DNA of 64,000 nucleotides from Celeribacter baekdonensis (GTDB lineage: Bacteria > Pseudomonadota > Alphaproteobacteria > Rhodobacterales > Rhodobacteraceae): NCBI RefSeq assembly GCF_003047105.1, contig NZ_CP028472.1, forward strand, positions 248,001 to 312,000, in the 5' to 3' direction. The translations under genes and the position numbers were made by a program. The stretch's first letter is position 1, and every line of letters begins with the position of its first letter. Of the stretch, positions 38,687 to 47,230 are shown in pieces. A model generated the notes under the pieces. It did not search any database, was not told the DNA's origin, and saw only the letters and a program-made list of their open reading frames with translations.

Positions 38687-39220
38687 ATGTCGGAAAAAAA
38701 AGCAGCGCCCAAAAACATCGACTTCACATGGCACCTTGCGGCCGATGAGCCAGAGGTCGCGGCAACTGAATTTGAATTCGCCTTGATGCGCACATTTGAA
38801 AGCTTTGGCCGCTGGCAATCTGAGTGTCTGGTCGCCTCATCGGGCTATGTCGCCAGTGGCCCAGACAACGCGTTGCTCCATGTGATCCGCATGAATGACC
38901 GCGCCAAAACGATCAAAGAAATCGCCCGTCTCATGAACCGGGACGACATTCCTAACATTCAGTATTCTATCCGAAAAATGGTTTCCGATGGGCTTGTGTC
39001 CAAACATGGATCAAGTCGGACGGGGGTCACCTACGCGGCCACGGATCGGGGCTGTGAAATCACCGACAGATACGCAGAGATACGCCGCAGTCAGTTGATT
39101 TCCGAGATTGCCGAATTGCCGGAATTCACCGCACGGATGAAAGACGCGGTGCGGACGCTCAATATTCTTTCGGGACTGTATGAGGAGGCCTCGCGCGTGA
39201 TCGCGACACACAGACGCTGA
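38687..39220 (+). CDS. Winged-helix transcriptional regulator
   Basis: A 177-aa MarR-like DNA-binding protein. The winged helix covers about residues 60-120 (K-T-I-K-E-I-A-R-L-M-N-R-D near 68, then a wing with S-S-R-T-G-V). It is divergent from the LLM monooxygenase gene and convergent with the next MarR gene. It belongs to the predicted 'contains MarR domain' type rather than classical MarR. A clear ATG is preceded by GGAGG. Confidence 0.78.
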   Translation: MSEKKAAPKNIDFTWHLAADEPEVAATEFEFALMRTFESFGRWQSECLVASSGYVASGPDNALLHVIRMNDRAKTIKEIARLMNRDDIPNIQYSIRKMVSDGLVSKHGSSRTGVTYAATDRGCEITDRYAEIRRSQLISEIAELPEFTARMKDAVRTLNILSGLYEEASRVIATHRR

Positions 39221-39235
39221 TCACGCAAAGCTCCG

Positions 39236-39700
39236 TTACCCTTTGTGGCGGATGTCGAGCATGATGGAAATGCCCCGCGCCGCGTCGGACTCGGACACAT
39301 CAGTGAACATTTCGTCGATCCAACCGAGGTGCTCCGCCGTCATTTCATCCATCAACGCGCGGCCTTTGTCGGTGATCCGCACCAGAAAAGCACGACGATC
39401 TGATTCGAGCGTTTGCCGTTCAACAAGCTCCTCACTGACCAGCCGATCCACCACGCCGGTGACATTGCCATTGGACACGACAAGATGCTGCGACAGCTCG
39501 CTCATTTTCATGCCCTCCGGTTCCGAATGAAGAGCGGCCAAGACATCAAAGCGGGGGAGGGTGGTGGCATACCCTGAACGAAGGCGTTCACGCAAAGAGC
39601 CCTCAACGTAGCGCACGGCCTTGAGCATTTGCAACCAAAGCCGAAGCCGTTGACGCGCGAGCATTTCATCCTCAACCAAATGGGTCTCTTGCGCAGTCAT
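39236..39700 (-). CDS. MarR-family regulator (second)
   Basis: A MarR-type repressor (154 aa), with the recognition helix H-L-V-V-S-N-G-N-V-T-G-V near residue 65 and wing E-S-D-R-R-A-F near 90. It is the gene nearest to the anthranilate-CoA operon on the same strand and resembles the regulators of 2-aminobenzoyl-CoA clusters. A palindrome (39732-39744) lies just upstream, consistent with autoregulation. The start at 39700 (M-T-A-Q) is preferred over an upstream in-frame ATG. Confidence 0.86.
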   Translation of the reverse strand: MTAQETHLVEDEMLARQRLRLWLQMLKAVRYVEGSLRERLRSGYATTLPRFDVLAALHSEPEGMKMSELSQHLVVSNGNVTGVVDRLVSEELVERQTLESDRRAFLVRITDKGRALMDEMTAEHLGWIDEMFTDVSESDAARGISIMLDIRHKG

Positions 39701-39731
39701 TTCACCTGTCCATTTCGAATTACCGTACAAA

Positions 39732-39744
39732 ACTTATTTTAAGT
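39732..39744. promoter_or_regulatory. Palindromic operator candidate upstream of the second MarR gene
   Basis: ACTTA-TTT-TAAGT is a perfect 5-bp inverted repeat 32 bp upstream of the MarR start. Read on the other strand it begins TACTTAAAATA, close to TACTTTAAATA upstream of the anthraniloyl-CoA oxygenase gene (44163 onward). Confidence 0.5.
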
Positions 39745-39842
39745 ATCAATTTATAGACGCGCAGGTAAAGCGAAAACCCACATGAAATTCACATGGGTTT
39801 TTCTCTGTCAGGTCTATGTAAAGCGCACTGTTTTACTATTTT

Positions 39843-40220
39843 TTAATTCAGTTTCCGTGGCTTACCATCGGCGTCAACCGCAACAAGCACCACATCAGCA
39901 CTCATGACAAGGCTGCAATCCCTGTCCGGCTCAGCCCATGCGGAAAGAAACAGGTTAAAGGAACTGTTGCCGCGCCGTGTCAGCTCGGCATGGATCACAA
40001 ATTCCGCACCTGCGCTCAGAGCGGCATGAAAGGTCAGCTCTTTGATCGACAGGATCAAGGCATCGCCCTGTGCAATCTTACGCCCGGCAAGCCCCGCCGC
40101 CACATCGAGCTGCCCCATGATCCACGCCCCGGTGACCGCCCCACGCGGCGTCGCATGGCTGTGCGGAGCGACAGTGACCAGGATGGGGGCCGTGTCAGGA
40201 CGTTGAAGCGCCTCAGTCAT
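39843..40220 (-). CDS. YciA-type hotdog acyl-CoA thioesterase
   Basis: A 125-aa hotdog-fold protein resembling YciA: R-G-A-V-T-G-A-W-I-M-G-Q-L-D near residue 24 corresponds to the catalytic Asp region. It would hydrolyse an acyl-CoA to release CoA. The start at 40220 overlaps the end of the RidA gene by 8 bp. It is the last gene of the anthraniloyl-CoA operon, so it may rescue CoA from dead-end intermediates. Confidence 0.75.
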   Translation of the reverse strand: MTEALQRPDTAPILVTVAPHSHATPRGAVTGAWIMGQLDVAAGLAGRKIAQGDALILSIKELTFHAALSAGAEFVIHAELTRRGNSSFNLFLSAWAEPDRDCSLVMSADVVLVAVDADGKPRKLN

Positions 40221-40641
40221 GGGGTGTAACGTCATGGGGAATAACCGCCGTGGCTTCGATCTCGATCTTGGCGGCATCTTCCATCAAGGCCACGACCTGA
40301 ACAACGGCCATCGCCGGGAAATGCCGCCCAATCACCTCGCGGTAAGCGGCGCCAAACGCCCGCAGGTTATCGAGATATTCCTCTTTGTTGGTGATGTACC
40401 ACGTCAGGCGCACAAGGTGCTCGGGCTTCGCACCGGCCTGTTCCAGCACCGCCACAATGTTTTCGAGCGTCTGGCGGAATTGCCCCAGCATGTCCAGATG
40501 CACCCACTCCTGCTGTGCGTTCCATCCAATCAAACCGCCCGTAAAAACCATCCGACCTTCGGCCAAAAGACCATTGGCATAGCCTTTGGCCGGAACCCAA
40601 CCGTCTGGCTGGAGGAACATATGAGGTGTGAGAGCTGTCAT
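40213..40641 (-). CDS. RidA-family enamine/imine deaminase
   Basis: A 142-aa member of the RidA/YjgF family, in which trimeric proteins hydrolyse reactive enamines and imines; a conserved-type Arg lies in H-L-V-R-L-T-W-Y near residue 80. The neighbouring monooxygenase/reductase makes an enamine-containing CoA ester (2-amino-5-oxocyclohex-1-ene-carboxyl-CoA), so deamination of that product or its follow-ups is the likely job. It lies between two thioesterase genes. Confidence 0.85.
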   Translation of the reverse strand: MTALTPHMFLQPDGWVPAKGYANGLLAEGRMVFTGGLIGWNAQQEWVHLDMLGQFRQTLENIVAVLEQAGAKPEHLVRLTWYITNKEEYLDNLRAFGAAYREVIGRHFPAMAVVQVVALMEDAAKIEIEATAVIPHDVTPHD

Positions 40642-40655
40642 GGTGCGTCTTTCTT

Positions 40656-41096
40656 TTAATCTTGGCGTTCATTTTGGGAGGAGGCCGTGAGATAGCGGGA
40701 CATTTTTGCACGCGGTGTCTCAGGCCAAGGTTCAGAGCCGCCGGTTTTGATGTTGGCGTAAACCACCGTGGCCTTGCAGGTGAACCGCGGCGTGCCCTCG
40801 CAGGCACAGGTGATCAGGAATGTCGCAGAGGACCGGCCAATCCGCTCAAGCTGAAGCGAAAGATCCAACCAATCTTCAAGCTGAGAGGGCGCGTGAAAGC
40901 GGACCTCGATATTGCCCATCGGCGTGCCGTAGCCCTCGGAGAGCCCAATGGAGGCCCAGCTAAAATCCAACGCATCAGAAAAGAACCGCTCAGTGAGTGA
41001 GGAGATCATTTCAAAATAGCGGGGATAGAACACGATCCCGGCGGCGTCACAGTGATTGAATTCCACCTGACGGCGGATGGAAAAGGTCTCGGTCAT
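40656..41096 (-). CDS. 4-hydroxybenzoyl-CoA-type thioesterase (first)
   Basis: A hotdog-fold thioesterase (146 aa) with the signature H-C-D-A-A-G-I-V-F-Y-P-R-Y near residue 15, where the Asp is catalytic. Homologues are regular members of 2-aminobenzoyl-CoA gene clusters. The start codon overlaps the SDR stop by 4 bp. Confidence 0.86.
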   Translation of the reverse strand: MTETFSIRRQVEFNHCDAAGIVFYPRYFEMISSLTERFFSDALDFSWASIGLSEGYGTPMGNIEVRFHAPSQLEDWLDLSLQLERIGRSSATFLITCACEGTPRFTCKATVVYANIKTGGSEPWPETPRAKMSRYLTASSQNERQD

Positions 41097-41836
41097 GTCT
41101 CACCTCCGGACACTGAAATAGATTGTCCAGTGACCATATCGGAGCCCTCAGAGCAGAGCCAGAGAACGGCGCGGGCGACATCTTCGGGGGGAACGAGCCT
41201 GTGCATGGGGTTGGTCGCCTCCAAAGAGGCGCGGGCCTCTTCGGGACTGCGCCCGGTTTTTTCGACGACATTGGCGATCGAGCGTTCGGTCATTTCGGTG
41301 TCAAGAAACCCCGGACAAATCGCATTGACCGTGATGCCTTTGCGCACAACTTCAAGGGCGACGGATTTGACCATCCCGACGACACCATGTTTGGCCGCCG
41401 CATAGGGCGCGACATAGGGATAGCCTTTGATCCCGGCGGTCGAGGCGATGGCAATAAGGCGGCCCCATGGCTTGCCCTGCATCGCCTTTACGCCCTCGCG
41501 CAGCGTCAGAAACGTGCCAGTGAGGTTGACCGTCATCATCCGCTCAAAGGCGGCCAGTTCGGTTTTGGCGAAAGGCGCGCTTTCCGACGCCCCGGCGTTG
41601 GCCACAACGATGTCGGGAGCCGCCTTGGCAATGGCCGCGGAAATCGCCACCTCATCGGTGATGTCCGCGACAATCGCCGTGATGTTCGGATGTTGGACCG
41701 CCATAGCATCAAGCGGCGCACGGCGGCGTCCGCAAATCGTGACCTGTGCTCCGGCCTGAGCCAGATGCAGGGCGATGACAGCCCCGACACCGGAGCCGCC
41801 TCCCGTCACAAAGGCCGCTTTTCCGTCTAGACTCAT
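41093..41836 (-). CDS. Short-chain dehydrogenase of the anthraniloyl-CoA operon
   Basis: A classical SDR (247 aa): T-G-G-G-S-G-V-G near residue 10, N-A-G near 80, catalytic Y-A-A-A-K near 145. In the 2-aminobenzoyl-CoA route of Azoarcus-type bacteria a 3-hydroxyacyl-CoA-type dehydrogenase acts after ring reduction, and this is the likely counterpart. It overlaps its neighbours by 4 bp at each end. Confidence 0.84.
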   Translation of the reverse strand: MSLDGKAAFVTGGGSGVGAVIALHLAQAGAQVTICGRRRAPLDAMAVQHPNITAIVADITDEVAISAAIAKAAPDIVVANAGASESAPFAKTELAAFERMMTVNLTGTFLTLREGVKAMQGKPWGRLIAIASTAGIKGYPYVAPYAAAKHGVVGMVKSVALEVVRKGITVNAICPGFLDTEMTERSIANVVEKTGRSPEEARASLEATNPMHRLVPPEDVARAVLWLCSEGSDMVTGQSISVSGGET

Positions 41837-44114
41837 GACGCCATCGCTTTCGCGCGTTCAGCAAGCGTATTGGCCTGACGACGTCCCCCTTCATAGGGGG
41901 CGGGCCATGCCTGTTCGGTGTCGCCAAGCTCAACTGCCGCATGAAGGGTCCAGTACGGATCGGCAAGATGCGGACGGGCCAAAAGGACCAGATCGGCGCG
42001 ACCGGCCATTAAGATCGAATTGACGTGATCGGGTTCGTAGATATTGCCCGCAACCAAGGTCGGCGACTGGACGTCATTGCGCACACGGTCGGAGAAAGGC
42101 ACTTGGAACATCCGCCCATAGATCGGCTGTTCTTTCTTGTCCGTTTGACCGGACGAAACGTTGATCGCATCGGCTCCGGCCTCTTTGAACAGTCGCGCAA
42201 TGTCGACGGCCTCTTCGGGGTGAACGCCCTCGTCGCCCATCCAGTCATGGGCCGAAATCCGTACGCTCATCGGTTTGGCCTCGGGCCAATGCGCCCGCAT
42301 CGCGTGGAAGATTTCAAGCGGGAACCGCATCCGGTTCTCTAGGCATCCGCCATACTCATCAGACCGTTTGTTGGTCACCGGCGAGATGAAGGAGGCCAAG
42401 AGATAGCCGTGGGCTGCGTGCATTTCGATCATGTCGAAATCGGCCTCTGCTGCGGCTTTCACTGCGGCAACGAATTGATCTTTGACCTTGTCCATATCGG
42501 CGCGATCCATTGCTTTGGGCACGACATTGCCCTCCATCAACGGCAGCGCCGAGGCGGAAAGCAGGTCCCAATTGCCCTCTGTGAGCGGTTGGTCGATCCC
42601 ATCCCAAGCCAAACGGGTGGAGCCTTTGCGGCCCGCATGGCCGATTTGCGCACAGATTTTCGCAGGTGTTTCGGCATGAACGAAATCGGTCAGGCGCGAC
42701 CAGGCGGGCACTTGGTCCGGTCCGATGCACGGGCAACCGGGGGTGATGCGCCCCTCCATGGAGACACAGAGCATTTCGGTGAACACCAATCCAGCCCCCC
42801 TTTGGCGCGCTCGGCGTAATGCACAAAATGCCAGTCGGTCGGCATGCCTTCAGAGGCCTTATATTGTGCCATCGGTGAGACAACGACGCGGTTTGCAAGC
42901 TCCATCTCACGCAGCTTGAACGGCGCAAACATCGGGCTGCGGTTTGAATTTCTGCCCGCCTTTTTTTGGAACCAGGCTTCGGCCGAGGCCAACCATTCCG
43001 GGTCGCGCAACCGCAGGTTTTCGTGGCTGATCCGTTGGGACCGGGTGAGCAGGGAATAGTTGAACTGCATCATGTCCAAAGTCAGATAGCGTTCGACCTC
43101 TTCAAACCATTCCGTCGAATTGCGCGCCGCGGATGTGACGCGCAGCACTTGGAGTTTGCGTTCGTCTTGGTAGGTTTGCAGCGCGTCCCGAAGCGGTGCA
43201 CCGGAGTTGAGTTCATCGGCCAAAGCGATGGCGCTTTCCATCCCAAGTTTGCTGCCGGAGCCGATGGAAAAATGCGCAGTGGCGGAGGCATCCCCGAGCA
43301 AAACGACATTTTCAAAAAACCAGTTTTCACAGGTGACGCGCGGGAATTGAATCCAGGCCGAGCCGCGAATGTGATTGGCATTGGTCATCAAGGCATGGCC
43401 GCCAAGGTGCTTGGCAAAAATCTTTTCGCACAGCGCGATGCTGTCTTGTTGGTTCAGCGTGTCAAAGCCGAAGGCCTTAAACACGTCGGGGCCGCATTCG
43501 ACAATGAACGTCGCCGTGTCATCGTCAAATTGATAGGCATGCGCCCAGATCCAACCATGTTCGGTTTTCTCGAAAATAAAGGTGAAGGCGTCATCGAATT
43601 TCTGATGCGTACCAAGCCAGACAAAATGGTTCCGGCGCATATCAATCTCGGGCTGAAATTGATCGGCATAGATCGTGCGTGTTTTGGAGTTGAGGCCATC
43701 TGCGGCCACCACCAAATCGTTGGCTTCTTTCAGTTCAGCGATCTTTTCGTCGGTGAGATCAGTCTCATATTGCAAGGTGACGCCAAGGTCGCGCGCGCGC
43801 TCCTGCAGCACCAGCAAAAGTTTTTTGCGTCCGATACCACAGAACCCGTGACCGCCTGAGGTCATCGCCTCATCACCGCGCACCGTTTTGACATCATCCC
43901 AATAGGCAAAGTTGTCGCGGATCATTTTTTCGGAAATCGGGTCGTTGTCCTCAAAGTTGGACATGGTCTCATCGGAAAGCACAACGCCCCAGCCAAAGGT
44001 GTCATCAAAGCGGTTGCGCTCATAGATCGTGAGGTCATGGTTTGGGTCGCGCAGTTTCATCGAAATCGCAAAGTACAGACCGGAAGGGCCGCCGCCGAGA
44101 ATCGCTATCTTCAT
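41833..44114 (-). CDS. abmA: 2-aminobenzoyl-CoA monooxygenase/reductase (one apparent frameshift)
   Basis: A bifunctional flavoprotein of about 760 aa. The N-terminal 390 residues are a salicylate-hydroxylase-like FAD monooxygenase (G-G-G-P-S-G-L-Y at 7-14; G-D-A-S-A-T-A-H near 275). The C-terminal part is an Old Yellow Enzyme-like FMN reductase (P-M-A-Q-Y near 410; I-G-H-A-G-R-K near 500). The enzyme hydroxylates and then reduces anthraniloyl-CoA, ending its aromaticity. The frame changes at six C on the plus strand (42795-42800); one more base restores A-K-G-G-A-G-L-V-F-T-E. Salicylyl-CoA 5-hydroxylase is a related alternative, but the nearby 2-aminobenzoate-CoA ligase and RidA favour anthranilate. 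Confidence 0.88.
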
Positions 44115-44163
44115 TGCTGTTATCCTTTGACTGAGGGGGCTGATGCGTGTCACCGCCAATATA

Positions 44164-44177
44164 CTTTAAATATAAAG
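44164..44177. promoter_or_regulatory. Operator candidate upstream of the anthraniloyl-CoA operon
   Basis: CTTTA-AATA-TAAAG is a perfect 5-bp inverted repeat 50 bp upstream of the start codon. Including flanks it reads ATACTTTAAATATAAAG, similar to the site before the second MarR gene. Confidence 0.5.
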
Positions 44178-44247
44178 CTAAATTGACCGCAGCTTTCTGT
44201 CAACAGGGAAGCGACAATGAGCTGGTTGTGGATATGGAATGCGCTAA

Positions 44248-44269
44248 AATCTCATAAGTGTATGAGATT
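44248..44269. promoter_or_regulatory. Perfect 9-bp inverted repeat, operator candidate
   Basis: AATCTCATA and TATGAGATT are separated by AGTG. It lies 134 bp upstream of the anthraniloyl-CoA oxygenase start and 119 bp upstream of the rightward promoter. It is unlike the AT-rich MarR-type sites nearby, so a different regulator is likely. Confidence 0.5.
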
Positions 44270-44387
44270 ATTTCATAAATTATGGAATAACCCGCTGAAT
44301 TAGCTGTATCTAGTAGCATGATAAATTCTATCTAGAGTGAAGTGTTGACCCATAAAGAGCTGATATTTCCACCGATTCACGCGGTGT

Positions 44388-44416
44388 TTGACATCGCAAT
44401 ACATTTTAAACATAAA
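44388..44416 (+). promoter_or_regulatory. Sigma-70 type promoter of the thioesterase gene
   Basis: A perfect -35 element TTGACA (44388-44393) is followed after 17 nt by CATAAA (44411-44416). The gene starts 89 bp downstream. This is one of the few near-consensus housekeeping promoters in the window. Confidence 0.55.
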
Positions 44417-44505
44417 TAAAAAGAGAGGGCGCAAACCTGGGGTGTCGCCCATCTTTACACATGCGACGCATGCCTCTTGCGGCCGCTCAACTGAAAGGAA
44501 ACCCT

Positions 44506-44925
44506 ATGCCCTTTACGATCTCAAAGCCGATGCGTTTTGGCGATTGCGACCTCACCGGCATCGCCTATCACCCGGCCTATCTGTCGATGTTGGTTGATGT
44601 GAATGAGGCCATGTTTGCCTCTTTCGGGGTCACATGGAAGGAACTGATGTTTGACCGCCATTTGGGTCTGCCCAGTGTCAAAATGACCATCGAATTTAAA
44701 AAACCTGCGGTGTACGGGGATGTGCTCGATTTTAATGTGCATGTGCGCAAGATCGGCAAATCTTCTCTCGACTTATACACGGTGGTGAAGGTCGGTGAGG
44801 ACGTGATTTGGACCATCGAACAACTCATCGTCATGACCTCGACCAAGGATCATAAATCCCATCCTTGGCCCGATGATTGCCGCGCCGGGTTGGAGAAATA
44901 TCTCCATCCTGAATTGGCGGCGTAA
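44506..44925 (+). CDS. 4-hydroxybenzoyl-CoA-type thioesterase (second)
   Basis: A hotdog-fold thioesterase (139 aa) with the signature G-D-C-D-L-T-G-I-A-Y-H-P-A-Y near residue 12. It is divergent from the anthraniloyl-CoA operon and stands alone. The start at 44506 follows AAAGGAA; earlier in-frame codons lie in the promoter region. It probably hydrolyses an aromatic or alicyclic acyl-CoA. Confidence 0.85.
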   Translation: MPFTISKPMRFGDCDLTGIAYHPAYLSMLVDVNEAMFASFGVTWKELMFDRHLGLPSVKMTIEFKKPAVYGDVLDFNVHVRKIGKSSLDLYTVVKVGEDVIWTIEQLIVMTSTKDHKSHPWPDDCRAGLEKYLHPELAA

Positions 44926-45000
44926 ACGACGGCTTTTACCTGTGGCTGCGCGCTCTGATCCGTTGGGTGCGCGGCCCGGCAGGAACGCTAAAATCGGCGC

Positions 45001-46005
45001 TCACTTCCCCCGGCGGCGCAGCGTGTCGGAGGGCAGTTCGCCATATCGTTTGCGGTAGCTGTCCGCAAAGCGCCCGAGATTTGTGAACCCCCATTTCAAT
45101 GCGATCTCGGTCACCGAGGCTTCGGGCCCGGCAGTGATACAGTCGGCGCGCACGGCTTCAAGTCGGATGGTTTTGAGATAGGCCATCGGCGTCGTGCCTC
45201 GAAACCGTTTAAAGCCATCAAACAGGGTGCGCACACTCACCGAGGCCGCAGCCGCAATTTCAATCACAGAAATCGGGTCCTCAATATGCGTGCGAATAAA
45301 CTCTTCGGCCAAACGCACATGGCGTGGAGCCGCCTGCGCGCCGCGCGTTTCGAGACGCTCGGAATAGCTGTGGCGAAAACTGGTCAGAACCGCTGTCATC
45401 AGCGTATTTTCGAGATGTTTCGACCCAAGGTCTGAACGGAAAAAACTCTCTGTCTGTCCGGCCTCGCTGGCGGTGAATTCAATCAATCTGCGATAGCTTG
45501 AGGTGTTGGTCGCTGTCGGATCTGGGACAAACTCAATCGGGCGGCGCAGGTCATCATGGAGCATCAAACGCAAATGTTGCTCAAGGGCGGCACGTTCAAT
45601 TTTGAGCACCAATTGCCCACAATTGTTGATCCATTTCATCTTGAGGCGGGTCGTGGCGGAGCTGACGACATCGGTCCCGGTCGTGGCGTGTACGTCATGT
45701 GCGCCGATCTGCATCGCACATTGGCCTTGGTCGGTGGAGTGGATCATGAACCAGTCGCCCGGTTCGCCCGCATCAATCTCCACATCCGCGCCATACCGAA
45801 CATAGCTGAGGGCCACACTGCCCATGGAGGCAAAACTTTGTCGAAAGAACAGGTCCCGCCCGCGGCCTGAGAAATCAATTTTATGAGGGCAAAACACTTC
45901 TGTGACCTGTGCGTGGGCCGCATCTATGTCGTCCGTTTCAAGCAGCATGTGCCGAGCGATCGGAATAGCGGCCGTGCTGTCATCAGAAATGTGATTTTTT
46001 CGCAT
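45001..46005 (-). CDS. AraC-family regulator (second)
   Basis: A 334-aa AraC/XylS regulator with an AraC_binding_2-type sensor domain. The C-terminal DNA-binding domain spans about residues 225-330 (E-I-A-A-A-A-S-V-S-V-R-T-L near 246). It is divergent from the cupin/SnoaL/monooxygenase/ligase operon with a 227-bp gap, so it is the likely activator of that operon. A related regulator at 20279 controls the other flavin monooxygenase set. Confidence 0.88.
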   Translation of the reverse strand: MRKNHISDDSTAAIPIARHMLLETDDIDAAHAQVTEVFCPHKIDFSGRGRDLFFRQSFASMGSVALSYVRYGADVEIDAGEPGDWFMIHSTDQGQCAMQIGAHDVHATTGTDVVSSATTRLKMKWINNCGQLVLKIERAALEQHLRLMLHDDLRRPIEFVPDPTATNTSSYRRLIEFTASEAGQTESFFRSDLGSKHLENTLMTAVLTSFRHSYSERLETRGAQAAPRHVRLAEEFIRTHIEDPISVIEIAAAASVSVRTLFDGFKRFRGTTPMAYLKTIRLEAVRADCITAGPEASVTEIALKWGFTNLGRFADSYRKRYGELPSDTLRRRGK

Positions 46006-46232
46006 GATCTGAACAATCCCTGCAGAAAACGGATATCCCCGCCCGCTGATTCATTTCAACCTTAAAGCATAAAGGCACTCGAACGCACATTCCGTCAAGG
46101 GGCTTAAGTGATCCTCTCTGTCATCAGAAACCGTATCAAACACGGGGCTTTCTGGCGCAGAGCCCGACAGAGATCACATCCCTAAGGCCGTGCGTTTGGG
46201 GTCTAAAAAACACGCAACAGTGGAGAAAAATC

Positions 46233-46661
46233 ATGGACTTCAGCAAAGGGATCACCCCTTCGGGCGACAGCTTTAAAAACCAAAAATGGACCATTTTGGG
46301 CGAGCCTTATTTGCCGCTGCATGTGTCGGACAGCGCGATGCTTATGCATGCGGAATTCAACGTCGATAGCTTCGTGCCGACCCATGTTCACGACACACAG
46401 GATGAAATTTTGCACATTCTCGAAGGGGAGATGGAGTTTGAAACCGAAGGCAAGGTGATCAAAGCCGGGGTCGGTGACACCGTGACTTTGCCGATGGGTA
46501 TTCCGCATTCTCTACACAACCGTTCCGGCGCGTTGGCGCGGGCGTTGGTCGTCGTCTCGCCGGTCGCGCGGATGTACGATTACATGGTCGCCATTGATGG
46601 CTTGAGTGATCCGGCCGAAGTCGTCCGCCTTGGGGCAGAGCACGAAATTCGGTTTGTCTGA
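46233..46661 (+). CDS. Cupin-domain protein (second)
   Basis: A single-domain cupin (142 aa), with motif 1 P-T-H-V-H-D-T-Q-D-E near residue 50 and motif 2 G-I-P-H-S-L-H-N near 90. It is the first gene of the operon with the group D monooxygenase. Small cupins in such operons can be dioxygenases or decarboxylases; there is no direct evidence here. Confidence 0.76.
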   Translation: MDFSKGITPSGDSFKNQKWTILGEPYLPLHVSDSAMLMHAEFNVDSFVPTHVHDTQDEILHILEGEMEFETEGKVIKAGVGDTVTLPMGIPHSLHNRSGALARALVVVSPVARMYDYMVAIDGLSDPAEVVRLGAEHEIRFV

Positions 46662-46813
46662 CCTGAGCCAAGTTCAGGTCAACGACCACATGCGCCACCG
46701 CTGAGATAGGCGCACCCTCATTTACATCAAAATCAAAATCGGACCCCGAAGCCACTTCGGGGATCAATCCGACGTGTCTCAAAAGACCTCAAACACACCA
46801 GGGAACATTAAAA

Positions 46814-47230
46814 ATGACTGTAAAATCTATCATCGAAGCCTTTTGGCAAGGCCATAGCACTCAGGACATCGACGCCCTGAAAACCATCATGTCCAAAGAC
46901 GTGACATGGACCGTGGTTGGCAAAACATGCCCGATCGCAAAGACCTATTCCGGCTGGGACGGGTTCTTTGGCGAGCTCCTCGGTGGCTTGGGAGACGCCT
47001 TTAAACCCGGCACGCTGAACATGGTCGTGAAAGGCCTTTATGCCGACGAAGACGCAGGCGTGGGCTTTTTGCATCTGGCCGAAACGGCGACCTTACACAA
47101 TGGTCAGATCCTTGATGTCGAATTGGTCGATGTGTTCACCGTGCGCGACGGCAAAATTGTCGAGGTGCGTGAAATCATGGATCTTGCCGCCGTCAACGGC
47201 GCCTTTGGTTTTGCGGAGGTGTCGGCATGA
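46814..47230 (+). CDS. SnoaL/NTF2-like protein
   Basis: A 138-aa protein of the SnoaL-like (NTF2 fold) family: the opening I-I-E-A-F-W-Q-G-H and D-V-T-W-T-V-V-G near residue 35 are typical. The family includes cyclases, dehydratases and cofactor-free oxygenases. Its stop overlaps the start of the group D monooxygenase gene by 4 bp, so the two act together. It may process the unstable product of that oxygenase. Confidence 0.78.
   Translation: MTVKSIIEAFWQGHSTQDIDALKTIMSKDVTWTVVGKTCPIAKTYSGWDGFFGELLGGLGDAFKPGTLNMVVKGLYADEDAGVGFLHLAETATLHNGQILDVELVDVFTVRDGKIVEVREIMDLAAVNGAFGFAEVSA

Larger units (their letters stand above)
44115..44505. other. Divergent control region of the anthraniloyl-CoA oxygenase and thioesterase genes
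   Basis: These 391 bases are AT-rich and hold no gene. They contain an operator-like palindrome for the leftward operon (44164-44177), a strong 9-bp inverted repeat (44248-44269), a CATAA-A-TTATG palindrome close to it, and a near-consensus promoter for the rightward thioesterase (44388-44416). Confidence 0.6.

Noticed and set aside
41833..44114. Separate salicylate hydroxylase and Old Yellow Enzyme genes
   Set aside because: The fused two-domain monooxygenase/reductase is the known form, and the frame break falls in a six-C run inside a conserved segment.
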